NCBI GenBank assembly: GCA_040374085.1
Contig: JBEIVB010000004.1
Span: 1 to 64,000 of the forward strand
DNA length: 64,000 nt
Direction: 5' to 3'
DNA from: JBEIVB01 sp040374085
GTDB taxonomy: Bacteria; Bacteroidota; Bacteroidia; UBA4408
The notes under the pieces are model-generated. The model was not told the DNA's origin. It did not search any database and saw only the letters and a list, made by a program, of their open reading frames with translations. Of this stretch, positions 34,342 through 43,125 are shown in pieces (position 1 is the stretch's first letter; every line of letters starts with the position of its first letter). The translations under genes and the position numbers were made by a program.

Positions 34342-35289
34342 TTGGAACTTCACCAAGGATTTTCTGCTTTCGTAAAGTTGCGTCCTATTCCCGGCGCGGT
34401 GGTAACCATTGGCACCTTTGACGGGGTGCATTTGGGGCATCGTAAAATTTTGCAATGCATCCGATCGCACGCTCAGCAGCGTGGCGGACAAAGCGTGCTG
34501 GTAACCTTTGAACCTCATCCGCGCATGGTGTTGTTTCCCGACGACCACGGCTTGAAATTGCTCAGTACACCGGAAGAGAAGCAGGCCCGCCTGAAAGCAG
34601 AAGGGCTGGATCATTTGGTTGTGCTGCCCTTTACCCACGCCTTTTCTCGCATGACCGGGATGGAGTTTGTGCGCGAGGTTTTGGTGAACGGCTTAGGGGC
34701 TAAGCTCCTTGTTATAGGATACGACCACCATTTCGGACGCAACCGGGAGGGCAGCTTTGAGCAGCTTCAGGCATACGCCCCATCTTATGGATTTCAGGTT
34801 GAAGAGATTCCTGCTCAAGATGTAGATGCGGTGGCAGTTAGCTCCTCCAAGATCCGAGTTGCATTAGATGCAGGCGACGTGGATAATGCCCGGAAATTAT
34901 TGGGTTATTATTATGGATTTTCCGGCACGGTTGTGCACGGCAAAGCCTTGGGTAGAACACTGGGTTTCCCAACCGCCAACCTGCAGGTGGGCAATCCTCA
35001 CAAGTTGATTCCTGCGGCCGGTGTGTATGCCGTAAAAGCATTTTTGCGCAAGATGGAACTCAATGGGGTGATGCACATAGGTACTCCCGGAGAGACTCAG
35101 GCCTCGGGAGAAATTAGGCCCGAGGTGCATCTGTTCGATTTCTCCGATATGTGTTATGGCGAAACCATCCGCATTGAGTGCATTACCCGCCTGCGCGAAG
35201 ACAGGCACTTCACATCAGAGAGCGCCTTGGTAATGCAAATGCAGATCGATGCGGAGCAGGCTAAGGTTTGCTTGGGTATGGAAGTATGA
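34342..35289 (+). CDS. ribF: Bifunctional riboflavin kinase / FMN adenylyltransferase
   Basis: Makes FMN and then FAD from riboflavin. The N-terminal nucleotidyltransferase has TIGTFDGVHLGHRKIL and the ISSTxIR-like VSSSKIRVAL; the C-terminal flavokinase has GKALGRTLGFPTANLQ. About 315 residues, the normal length. No ATG fits the N-terminus. The frame is open from a TTG at 34315, but that codon lies within a near-consensus -7 box (TTACTTTG, 34310-34317). The TTG at 34342 (then ELHQGFSAF) is therefore the better start and matches family length. Its stop overlaps the ATG of the LRR gene. Confidence 0.92.
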   Translation: MELHQGFSAFVKLRPIPGAVVTIGTFDGVHLGHRKILQCIRSHAQQRGGQSVLVTFEPHPRMVLFPDDHGLKLLSTPEEKQARLKAEGLDHLVVLPFTHAFSRMTGMEFVREVLVNGLGAKLLVIGYDHHFGRNREGSFEQLQAYAPSYGFQVEEIPAQDVDAVAVSSSKIRVALDAGDVDNARKLLGYYYGFSGTVVHGKALGRTLGFPTANLQVGNPHKLIPAAGVYAVKAFLRKMELNGVMHIGTPGETQASGEIRPEVHLFDFSDMCYGETIRIECITRLREDRHFTSESALVMQMQIDAEQAKVCLGMEV

Positions 35290-35858
35290 GCATGCGGTGT
35301 GTCTTGGTTCTTGCCTGTTTGTTTTCGGTTAGAGGACTTTCGAATGCAGGCCAAAAGCCGGAGCGACTGCAATATGCCGCTCTTCACCCTGCGGAGGTTC
35401 AAAGCCTCAGCCTAAGACGTCAGCGTCTGGTGCAGGTTCCTTCGGTGGTCTTTACAATGCACCGGTTAAAGCGCCTCGATCTTTCGCACAACAGACTCTC
35501 TGAGCTGCCCGATAGCCTTTTTATGCTCGATAGTTTGGAGGAACTGCTGGTGTGCGACAACCGTTTGGAGAATCTCAATCCCTCCATCTTTCGGTTGCGC
35601 CGATTGAAACGCCTCACCCTATGTCAGAACCGCTTGGCCTGGCTGCCGCGCGAGGTTGCGCAACTCGACAGCTTGAACCACCTCGATCTTTGGAACAATC
35701 AACTCTCCACTCTCCCCGATGCCCTAGCGCAGAGCTTAAGCCTGCGTTGGATCGATGTGAGGGGAAACCCAGTTTCCCTAGAGGTGCAAAAAATCTGGAA
35801 TCATCGTTTGCCCAAGACGAAGGTGTTTTTTTCCAAAACCTGCAACTGCGGGGGGTAA
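35286..35858 (+). CDS. Secreted leucine-rich repeat protein
   Basis: Protein of 190 residues with a signal peptide (MSMRCVLVLACLFSVRGLSNAG) and about five leucine-rich repeats of the LxxLxLxxNxLxxLP type (LKRLDLSHNRLSELP, LEELLVCDNRLENL, LKRLTLCQNRLAWLP, LNHLDLWNNQLSTLP). The C-terminus is capped by a Cys pair in KTCNCGG. It is probably periplasmic or surface-exposed and binds protein. Its ATG overlaps the ribF stop (ATGA), so translation is coupled, although no functional link is evident. It converges with the MazG-like gene, 4 bp away. Confidence 0.88.
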   Translation: MSMRCVLVLACLFSVRGLSNAGQKPERLQYAALHPAEVQSLSLRRQRLVQVPSVVFTMHRLKRLDLSHNRLSELPDSLFMLDSLEELLVCDNRLENLNPSIFRLRRLKRLTLCQNRLAWLPREVAQLDSLNHLDLWNNQLSTLPDALAQSLSLRWIDVRGNPVSLEVQKIWNHRLPKTKVFFSKTCNCGG

Positions 35859-35862
35859 CGAT

Positions 35863-36189
35863 TTATTGAAGCTTCGGATTGTTGCGGTGTCGCTCGGCAT
35901 CGCGTCGGGTCTTTTTCTCCAAGTTGCGCCTCAGTGCCTCCTCCAAACTCACACCGGTCTGGTTGGCTAAGCAAATCAATACAAACAACACATCGGCCAG
36001 TTCATCTCCCAGGTCCTGTTCCGCATCCTCCGATTTTTTCGATTGGTCGCCGTATCGGCGGGCCATGATGCGGGCTACTTCGCCCACTTCCTCCGTGAGT
36101 ATGGCCATGTTGGTTAGCTCGGAGAAATACCGAACTCCAAAGGTTCGTATCCATTCGTCAACTTGGCTTTGGGCTTCTGAAAGGGTCAT
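35863..36189 (-). CDS. MazG-like nucleotide pyrophosphohydrolase
   Basis: Single-domain MazG-type NTP pyrophosphohydrolase of 108 residues, probably clearing aberrant nucleotides. The helical core has the metal-binding motif EEVGEVARIMAR and the second motif DLGDELADVLFVL (E-x3-E ... E-x2-D). The ATG at 36189 gives the normal short length; an upstream in-frame Met at 36237 would add 16 residues without similarity. It converges with the LRR gene and diverges from the lipoprotein gene at 36339. Confidence 0.92.
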   Translation of the reverse strand: MTLSEAQSQVDEWIRTFGVRYFSELTNMAILTEEVGEVARIMARRYGDQSKKSEDAEQDLGDELADVLFVLICLANQTGVSLEEALRRNLEKKTRRDAERHRNNPKLQ

Positions 36190-36310
36190 GGCAGGAATGG
36201 GTTTAGGTGGGTTGCGGAACAGGCGGTTAAAGCACATGCAAAATGCCTTACATCCCTCACCCAGGTGCGCTTGGAATTGCCTATGGAAACGGTTCGGGCA
36301 ACAATAATAA

Positions 36311-36318
36311 TACTTTTG
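36311..36318 (+). promoter_or_regulatory. -7 promoter element TACTTTTG
   Basis: Exact TAnnTTTG match, 20 bp before the ATG at 36339. It lies inside the longer open frame that starts at 36243, which argues against that upstream start. Confidence 0.72.
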
Positions 36319-36338
36319 CCTCGTTGAACCTCCAATTC

Positions 36339-37790
36339 ATGCGCGCCCTTTATTTCCTCCGTTTGCTCACGTGCTGCATTGCTTTGTTGCTGCTGAGCAA
36401 TGCGTGTAGGCGAACCCCACTTTACAATACCGATGAAGGTGCACGTCTTCGATTTTCTTCAGACACGCTTTTGTTTGATACCGTGTTCACAACGGTGGGC
36501 TCAGCCACCCGAGTGCTAAAGGTGTACAACCCCACATCGAGTACGCTGCTGCTCTCCGAGATTCGGCTGGCCGGCGGAAATGCCTCAGCCTTCCGATTAA
36601 ATATAGATGGACTTAAAGCACCCGTTGCAACCCGCGTTGAAATTGAACCCGGAGACAGTCTCTATGTTTTTGCGGCGGTTACGGTTCAGCCCAACAATGT
36701 AAACTCTCCATTGATTGTAGCCGACTCCATTCTGTTTACGCTCAACGGGCAAAGGCAACAGGTAAATTTGGTTGCCTGGGGGCAAGATGCGCATTACATA
36801 CGCGGCACCAACCGGCTGGGCAATCTGCGCTACAAGATCGTTGCCGGAACCAATGCGGATACCTCTTGGTCGGCAGATAAGCCCATTGTGGTGTATGGCT
36901 ATGCGGTAGTAGATTCGGCAGGCACCCTTCGCATTCCGGCCGGTGCACGCGTGCATTTTTTCCGCAACTCGGGTCTCTGGGTTTACCGTGGCGGTCGTTT
37001 GCTGGTCGAGGGCACCCAAACTCAACCGGTAAATTTTCAAGGTACCCGCCTCGAGGCCGATTACCGCGATCTGGCCGGGCAATGGGACCGCATTTGGATC
37101 AACGAAGGAGCTGCATCCCGCATCAAATGGGCCATCATCCGAAATGCTTTCATCGGCATTCAGGCAGAAACTCTTATCGGTCGTTATCAGCCCGACGATA
37201 CCTTCTTAGAAATTTACAATACTAAAATTTTAAATATGTCGGGTGCAGGAATCTTAGCCCGGCTTTTTACCATTAAAGGAGTCAACAATCTCGTTGCCAA
37301 TTGCGGTGGGTATTGCGCTGCACTAACCCTGGGTGGAGCCTACGAATTCAGACAATGTACGTTCGCCAATTTCTGGACCTATCCGATCAGGAAAACACCA
37401 GCCGTACTGCTGAACAATTACAACAATTCCGGCAGTTTACCACTTAGTCAGGCCGATTTTTATAATTGTTTGATCGTAGGATCCAACGAAGAGGAATTGG
37501 TGCTGGATGCGGCACTAAACGCATCCCCCTTTTCCTACGCATTCAAAAATTGCCAACTCCGAGTAAAAGCCGACTTCACACTTACTTCTGCGTTTGCTTC
37601 CTGTGCAAAAAATGTTTTAACCAACGACCGCGATTTTTTTACCGATTCAGAGAACTCGAAATACAGTCTAAAAGACAACAGTCCTGCAATAGGATTTGGT
37701 AATGCGGCGCATGTTTTACCCGAGTTCTCTTCAGACTTGGAAGGAAACCCATGGAAAAGCCCGCCATCGGCAGGATGTTTTGAAAAGTAA
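36339..37790 (+). CDS. Lipoprotein with Ig-like and parallel beta-helix domains
   Basis: About 483 residues. The signal peptide ends in the lipobox LSNAC. Residues about 30-150 form a beta-sandwich of the type found in choice-of-anchor proteins (DTLLFDTVFTTVGSATRVLKVYN ... NPT, split as LLFDTVFTTVG and RVLKVYNPTS). The rest looks like a right-handed beta-helix with repeats such as NAFIGIQAETL and NCLIVGSNEEELVL, and ends DNSPAIGFGNAAH ... LEGNPW. No catalytic residues can be assigned. Probably a surface or periplasmic binding protein. Confidence 0.82.
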   Translation: MRALYFLRLLTCCIALLLLSNACRRTPLYNTDEGARLRFSSDTLLFDTVFTTVGSATRVLKVYNPTSSTLLLSEIRLAGGNASAFRLNIDGLKAPVATRVEIEPGDSLYVFAAVTVQPNNVNSPLIVADSILFTLNGQRQQVNLVAWGQDAHYIRGTNRLGNLRYKIVAGTNADTSWSADKPIVVYGYAVVDSAGTLRIPAGARVHFFRNSGLWVYRGGRLLVEGTQTQPVNFQGTRLEADYRDLAGQWDRIWINEGAASRIKWAIIRNAFIGIQAETLIGRYQPDDTFLEIYNTKILNMSGAGILARLFTIKGVNNLVANCGGYCAALTLGGAYEFRQCTFANFWTYPIRKTPAVLLNNYNNSGSLPLSQADFYNCLIVGSNEEELVLDAALNASPFSYAFKNCQLRVKADFTLTSAFASCAKNVLTNDRDFFTDSENSKYSLKDNSPAIGFGNAAHVLPEFSSDLEGNPWKSPPSAGCFEK

Positions 37791-37794
37791 AAAA

Positions 37795-38868
37795 TTATAA
37801 AAAGCGGATTCGCCTGGCCTTGTTTTTTGAGCGTCCTGAATCCATGTTGGCATTGAAGGCAATGCAAATTTCAAACCCACCGTTGCTACGGTTTGCATTG
37901 GATAAAGACGACAAGGTAAAATCATAACTCACGCCAAAAGCAAGTTTGTTCACCTCATAACGAATCACCGGAGCTAAAGCGTCGCCGTACCTGAAAAGCA
38001 GCCCCGTATACAAAGATGTTTCTTTGTTAAACTCAGTGTACTTTGAATTAATACCCAAAATAAATCGGCTTCCAAACCCGACATTAATGAGCTGTTGGGG
38101 GCCCATTCTGGAGTACATCAAAGAAGGTACAAATCGAATTTTGGCGTCAAATCCTGAGGTGAGCTCGGATATGACATATGCATTAAACCTCATCGGCATG
38201 CTCGAATTCTCAGAGGCAGCAAAACTGATGTTGGGTTGGTTTATGTTTTGCAAGGATATCCCCCCTTTAATTTGAACATCAGGGTTTATTTGTCCGTTGT
38301 AGAGTGCACCTACACTGAAAGTTGTGTAGTTGAAGTTTCTTCTTCCCTGTGTTGTAAAAATGTCTTCCTGAGAAGAAATTTTAGGGTCGAAAACATTTCG
38401 GTCTGAACTCCACTGATTGTCCCAGGTTAACTCTGAGAGATTATCGGTGCGGGATTTTTGATTGATTCCACCCTGAAAGCCGAACGAAATGAAATGGTTG
38501 CCCGATGGATCAAAGGCTTTGGTATAAGAGGCAGAAACAAGTATAGAGGTTGTAGTAAGATCCCAGAAGCCTTGGGAGTGGCGAGCAGCTACCAAGCCAA
38601 CACCAAAAAAGTTTAACCCCGATCCCTTAGGATAAATACACAGATCAAGGGAACTTCCGATGGTGCTGAAGGGCGATTTTCCGATGCCGCGCCATTGGTC
38701 GCGATAGTTGGTGGTCAATCGAAAATCGCGGTTTAGCACCCCGGTTTCGCCAGGATTCAATACCATGGGATTGTTATTGAATTGCGTGAAATGAAAATCT
38801 TGGGCCAAGCCTCTTGAAAAAGAGAAAAGCACCAGGACCGTAATTCCAAGTAGGGAGTGTTTTTTCAT
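37795..38868 (-). CDS. PorP/SprF family type IX secretion membrane protein
   Basis: Outer-membrane beta-barrel protein of 357 residues in the PorP/SprF family. A signal peptide (LLGITVLVLFSFSRGLAQ) is followed by the family-typical start DFHFTQFNNNPMVLNPGETG and alternating amphipathic strands to the C-terminus. SprF-like proteins support secretion or surface attachment of a cognate adhesin-like T9SS substrate encoded next to them. That fits here: its ATG overlaps the stop of the upstream gliding-C-terminal-domain protein (ATGA at 38865-38868). Confidence 0.93.
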   Translation of the reverse strand: MKKHSLLGITVLVLFSFSRGLAQDFHFTQFNNNPMVLNPGETGVLNRDFRLTTNYRDQWRGIGKSPFSTIGSSLDLCIYPKGSGLNFFGVGLVAARHSQGFWDLTTTSILVSASYTKAFDPSGNHFISFGFQGGINQKSRTDNLSELTWDNQWSSDRNVFDPKISSQEDIFTTQGRRNFNYTTFSVGALYNGQINPDVQIKGGISLQNINQPNISFAASENSSMPMRFNAYVISELTSGFDAKIRFVPSLMYSRMGPQQLINVGFGSRFILGINSKYTEFNKETSLYTGLLFRYGDALAPVIRYEVNKLAFGVSYDFTLSSLSNANRSNGGFEICIAFNANMDSGRSKNKARRIRFL

Positions 38869-40592
38869 TTTACCAAGAGGACCCTTCCGGAAAGGTTAAT
38901 GGGTTTATTATCGACATATTCACCGGTCAGGGAATAGATGTAAACACCGGGTGCACAAGGCTCATCACGGAAAGTTCCATCCCAGCCATAGTTCTGATAG
39001 AACGATTCAAATACCTTCTCCCCAAATTGGTCAAACACCCTAAATATGAACGATTCTTTATTTACTTGCCCACTGGGATTGCGAACGTAAAGAACGTCGT
39101 TCTTATCGTCACCATTTGGAGAAAATGCGGATGGTATGAAAATGTCGTAATTGGGTCGTACCGTAACTTTTATGCTGTCTATTGCCTTGCACCCATTCTG
39201 ATCAACAACCGTAAGCCTATAAATTTGAATGCTGTCTAAGGCATTGTTGACGTTTATTTTTGGACGCGCGCAGGTATTGCAACTGAGGTAATTTGGGTTG
39301 CCCCAGTTGTAACTGTAACTCCCTCCGGGTGGATTGAGGGTAGGGGTAATTTCGGCAGATGTTCCAAAAATCATCAGAATATCGCTACCAAGATCCACGG
39401 TTAGTTTTGGGAAAACGGTAACTGTTAAAACGGAGGAAAGAGCAGAATCTCCCGTAACGCAACCAGTGGGATTGGTGATGCGCACAGAAACTTGATCTCC
39501 GGTGACAAGTGTTGCAGAGCTAAAGTCCGTTCCGGTGGTTCCAGTGAATGTACCGTTTAAATACCACCGAATTAAACCGGGGGAATTGGCATCTGCACTC
39601 AGTGTTCCCGCAGAACCCGTGCAAAATGCATCCACCTCGTCTATGTTGATGTTTAGCGGAACCTTGGGTGTTACAATTAGGCCAACATTCACGGTATCGG
39701 GGTTATTGGTTGCACAGGCAATACTGCTTGTATACACCAACTTTACGACAGCGTTTCCGGGCAGGGCACTGGTTGTAAATGAACTCGTGGTTGTGCCGGA
39801 GGGAATCCCATTCACCAGCCATTGAAAGGTAGGAGAGGTTCCGCCATTGGTTCCGCTTCCTGTTATGGTTACGCTGGATCCTTGGCAGATAATGGTGGGC
39901 ACGGCAGTCGCGCTCGCCGATACTACAGGATTATTGGTTATGCGTATCGTGATTCCGGGTGTGGTAAAAGGCGATCCCGTTACACACGCACTCGTGTTGG
40001 CCAAGGTTACGGTTACCACATCTGCATTAGATAAGGAGGATGTGCCATATACATTGGAAGTTTGGTTGGGTACCGGAACCCCGTTTATTCTCCATTGGAA
40101 TGTGGTGCCCGGTATGGGCAATATGTTGGCTGTGAAGGTTACGCTATCACCGGCACAAATGGTATCGTTAGGAGATACGCTTATGCTTCCACTTAACGCA
40201 ACTGGGGCCGCCACCGTTAAGGCCATCAGCGAGCTGTCGCCCGGCAAAAGAGGATTGCTGCTGCCCACCCTAACGTGGTAGTTGGTTCCCGGGATGGTGC
40301 CAAGCGGAATGGTAACCACTATTGGACTTGTGCTGCTGGTTTGGGGGAGAAGAGTGCCAGGCTGAAATGCCCCGCTTTGGTTCGAAAGCAAAACAGCAAA
40401 CAGATTCCCTGGGTTGAATGTCCCTTGAGGCGTGAAGTAAACCGAGACCTGAGATCCGGGACAAGCCACAGCCGGCACCAAACTGTCTACCACCGTAGTT
40501 TGTGCCATCGTTCGAAACGATATCATCAAAAGAGAAAAGATGCAAAACGCGCGAACCATTTTAGAAAAAACAATGCGTGGATTATGAGCCAT
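38865..40592 (-). CDS. Secreted Ig-like repeat protein with gliding-motility (T9SS type B) C-terminal domain
   Basis: About 575 residues. The start is either the ATG at 40592 or the ATG at 40559, which would put the signal peptide (MVRAFCIFSLLMISF) at the very N-terminus. The middle holds three or four Ig/PKD-like repeats, each with a Cys near its start (AVACPGSQVSVYF, TICAGDSVTF, IICQGSSVTI, CTGSAGTL). The C-terminal about 90 residues are the gliding-motility-associated domain (FIPSAFSPNGDDKNDVLY ... PGVYIYSLTGEY), a type B T9SS signal. It is translationally coupled to the PorP/SprF-like gene, which probably handles its export or anchoring. Confidence 0.91.
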   Translation of the reverse strand: MAHNPRIVFSKMVRAFCIFSLLMISFRTMAQTTVVDSLVPAVACPGSQVSVYFTPQGTFNPGNLFAVLLSNQSGAFQPGTLLPQTSSTSPIVVTIPLGTIPGTNYHVRVGSSNPLLPGDSSLMALTVAAPVALSGSISVSPNDTICAGDSVTFTANILPIPGTTFQWRINGVPVPNQTSNVYGTSSLSNADVVTVTLANTSACVTGSPFTTPGITIRITNNPVVSASATAVPTIICQGSSVTITGSGTNGGTSPTFQWLVNGIPSGTTTSSFTTSALPGNAVVKLVYTSSIACATNNPDTVNVGLIVTPKVPLNINIDEVDAFCTGSAGTLSADANSPGLIRWYLNGTFTGTTGTDFSSATLVTGDQVSVRITNPTGCVTGDSALSSVLTVTVFPKLTVDLGSDILMIFGTSAEITPTLNPPGGSYSYNWGNPNYLSCNTCARPKINVNNALDSIQIYRLTVVDQNGCKAIDSIKVTVRPNYDIFIPSAFSPNGDDKNDVLYVRNPSGQVNKESFIFRVFDQFGEKVFESFYQNYGWDGTFRDEPCAPGVYIYSLTGEYVDNKPINLSGRVLLVK

Positions 40593-40676
40593 GATCAATT
40601 GTGCAAGTTTAGCAAAAAAAACAGGTTAATTCTAGGCAAATACCGAACTCCTGAAATCTTCCATCGTCGGATTTCC

Positions 40677-40684
40677 TACCTTTG
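40677..40684 (+). promoter_or_regulatory. -7 promoter element TACCTTTG of guaB
   Basis: Exact TAnnTTTG match, 18 bp before the guaB ATG at 40703. It overlaps the TTG at 40682 that would be the longest open start, ruling that start out. Confidence 0.78.
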
Positions 40685-40702
40685 CGCACCCATCATCCGC
40701 CT

Positions 40703-42169
40703 ATGTTTTCAGACCTAAATAAATTTGCCGGTGAGGGCCTCACCTACGACGATGTGCTGTTGGTGCCTGCTTATTCGGAGGTGTTGCCACGCGAGGCCGA
40801 CCTTACTTCCTGGTTTTCCTCAGGAATACAATTGAAGTCTCCCATCGTGGCTGCTGCCATGGACACCGTTACTGAGTATCAAATGGCCATTGCAATTGCG
40901 CAAGAAGGAGGTATTGGGGTATTGCATAAAAATATGGGCATTGTTGCCCAAGCCGATCAGGTGAGAAGGGTGAAACGGTCGGAGAGTGGGATGATTCAAG
41001 ACCCCATAACCCTTCACCGCGATGCAACCGTAGCTGAAGCCCTTTTGATGATGAAAGAGCAGAAGATTGGTGGAATACCCATTGTGGATCAGAACCGCAT
41101 GTTGTTGGGCATCCTAACCAACCGCGATTTGCGTTTTGAGAAAAATCTTCACCGCCCGGTTTCCGATATCATGACCCGCGAGGTGATTACCACCCGAGCG
41201 GGAAAAGACTTGGCTCTTGCAGAGTCTATGCTGCAGCAGCACCGAATTGAAAAACTTCCGGTAGTAGATGCCAGCGGAATGTTGTTGGGTCTCATCACCT
41301 ACAAAGACATCATAAAGGCTCGCATACGCCCCAATGCGTGCAAAGACGAGTTGGGCCGCCTTCGAGTGGCTGCTGCTGTGGGCATCACAGCAGATACAGA
41401 TGAACGTGTTGCGGCTCTGGTTGCTGCAGGGGTGGATGCGGTGGTGGTAGATACCGCCCACGGTCATTCAAAAGGAGTTATTGAAACCTTACGTCGCATC
41501 AAACAGACGTATACCCAGCTGCAGGTGGTTTGTGGAAACATTGCCACTGCCGAGGCGGCTTTGGCTCTTGCAGATGCCGGAGCCGATGCCGTAAAGGTGG
41601 GCATTGGTCCGGGCTCCATCTGCACCACTCGGGTCATTGCCGGGGTAGGCGTTCCCCAATTATCGGCTGTTTACGAGGTTGCTCTGGCATTGAAAGGCCG
41701 ACGCGTACCGGTTATTGCCGATGGGGGCATTCGTTTTTCAGGAGATATTGTAAAAGCCTTGGCTGCCGGAGCGGGGAGTGTAATGGTGGGCTCTCTTTTT
41801 GCGGGAGTAGAGGAGTCGCCCGGCGAGACCATCATTTATGAAGGCAGAAAATTCAAAGCCTATCGAGGCATGGGTTCAATAGAAGCCATGCAACAAGGTT
41901 CTAAAGACCGCTATTTTCAGGATGCGGAAGATGACATCAAAAAGTTGGTGCCGGAAGGCATCTCGGGAAGAGTTCCTTACAAGGGTCTTTTGGGAGAGGT
42001 GATGTACCAACTTATAGGAGGATTGCGGGCTGGAATGGGCTATTGCGGCGCGTTCAACATGGACGCACTGCAGAAGGCTCGGTTCATTCGCATAACCTCT
42101 GCCGGTGTTCGGGAGAGTCATCCTCACGACGTCATCATTACCCGAGAAGCCCCAAACTACAGCCGATGA
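40703..42169 (+). CDS. guaB: IMP dehydrogenase
   Basis: Converts IMP to XMP with NAD in guanine nucleotide synthesis. 488 residues. The TIM-barrel starts LTYDDVLLVPAYSEVLP. Two CBS domains lie at about 95-205 (MTREVITTRAGKDLALAESML). The catalytic loop is GIGPGSICTTR with the active-site Cys, followed by ADGGIRFSGD and the flap region GMGSIEAM. Length and motifs are complete. The promoter -7 box just upstream supports the ATG at 40703. The stop overlaps the ATG of the following flavoenzyme gene (ATGA). Confidence 0.98.
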   Translation: MFSDLNKFAGEGLTYDDVLLVPAYSEVLPREADLTSWFSSGIQLKSPIVAAAMDTVTEYQMAIAIAQEGGIGVLHKNMGIVAQADQVRRVKRSESGMIQDPITLHRDATVAEALLMMKEQKIGGIPIVDQNRMLLGILTNRDLRFEKNLHRPVSDIMTREVITTRAGKDLALAESMLQQHRIEKLPVVDASGMLLGLITYKDIIKARIRPNACKDELGRLRVAAAVGITADTDERVAALVAAGVDAVVVDTAHGHSKGVIETLRRIKQTYTQLQVVCGNIATAEAALALADAGADAVKVGIGPGSICTTRVIAGVGVPQLSAVYEVALALKGRRVPVIADGGIRFSGDIVKALAAGAGSVMVGSLFAGVEESPGETIIYEGRKFKAYRGMGSIEAMQQGSKDRYFQDAEDDIKKLVPEGISGRVPYKGLLGEVMYQLIGGLRAGMGYCGAFNMDALQKARFIRITSAGVRESHPHDVIITREAPNYSR

Positions 42170-43113
42170 AAGCCAACCGTGTTTCCGAGCTTTTTGGAAT
42201 ACGATACCCGGTTATCCAGGCCGGAATGATCTGGTGCAGCGGTTGGGAACTGGCTGCAGCCGTGAGCAGTGCCGGTGGTTTGGGGGTTGTGGGTGCAGGC
42301 AGTATGTACCCCGACGTGCTCGATCATCACCTTTCTCGCCTGAAAGACGCCACGGATAAGCCTTTCGCGGTCAATCTCCCGTTGCTCTATCCCAATATTT
42401 CTGAACACATCGAGACCATTCTCCGTCATAGGGTACCCATTGTCATTACCTCGGCCGGGAACCCTGCCACCCATACCCAGCATTTGAAACAAGCTGGCAT
42501 TAAAGTGGTACACGTGGTTTCCAATGTTAAGTTTGCCCAAAAGGCAGAAGCTGCAGGCGTAGATGCTGTGGTGGCAGAAGGATTCGAGGCCGGTGGGCAC
42601 AACGGGCGAGAGGAAACCACAACCTTGTGCCTGATTCCCTTGGTCCGCCAGGCAGTTGGGCTACCCCTTATCGCTGCGGGTGGCATCGCCAGCGGAGCAG
42701 CCATAGCCGCAGTATTTGCTTTGGGTGCAGAAGGAGCTCAAGTAGGAACACGCTTTGTGGCTTCAGCCGAATCCAGCGCCCACCAAGCGTTTAAGCAAGC
42801 CGTGTTGGAAGCACAAGATGGTTCAACTCAGCTCACCCTCAAGGAGTTGACCCCGGTTCGGTTGCTCAAAAACCCTTTCTTTGAAGAAGTGCAAGCTGCC
42901 TATCTACGCGGGGCTTCTGCACAAGACTTGCAGGCTTTGCTCGGCAGGGGAAGGGCGAAAAAAGGCATGTTCGAAGGGAATCTCGTGGAAGGTGAACTCG
43001 AGATTGGACAGGTTGCAGCAACGGTAAAAACAATTGAACCCGCTGCCGATATCCTTCGTGGTTTGATATCAGAGTTTGATGCGGCAGTTAAGGTGTTGAA
43101 CGGTTTGGTATAG
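42166..43113 (+). CDS. Nitronate monooxygenase / FabK-like flavoenzyme
   Basis: FMN-dependent TIM-barrel enzyme of 315 residues in the nitronate monooxygenase (2-nitropropane dioxygenase) superfamily, which includes FabK enoyl-ACP reductase. Seen: YPVIQAGMIWCSGWELAAAVS, VVAEGFEAGGHNG with the conserved AGGH, LIAAGGIASGAAI and GAEGAQVGTRFVAS for phosphate binding of FMN. Sequence alone does not separate the two activities. The long open frame begins at 42043 inside guaB; the ATG at 42166 overlaps the guaB stop and gives the normal N-terminus, so guaB and this gene are coupled. Confidence 0.92.
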   Translation: MKANRVSELFGIRYPVIQAGMIWCSGWELAAAVSSAGGLGVVGAGSMYPDVLDHHLSRLKDATDKPFAVNLPLLYPNISEHIETILRHRVPIVITSAGNPATHTQHLKQAGIKVVHVVSNVKFAQKAEAAGVDAVVAEGFEAGGHNGREETTTLCLIPLVRQAVGLPLIAAGGIASGAAIAAVFALGAEGAQVGTRFVASAESSAHQAFKQAVLEAQDGSTQLTLKELTPVRLLKNPFFEEVQAAYLRGASAQDLQALLGRGRAKKGMFEGNLVEGELEIGQVAATVKTIEPAADILRGLISEFDAAVKVLNGLV

Positions 43114-43125
43114 TACTTTCGGCGC

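Noticed and set aside
42043..42165. Upstream extension of the flavoenzyme gene into guaB
   Set aside because: It lies in guaB coding sequence, and the ATG at 42166 gives the conserved N-terminus and an ATGA overlap.
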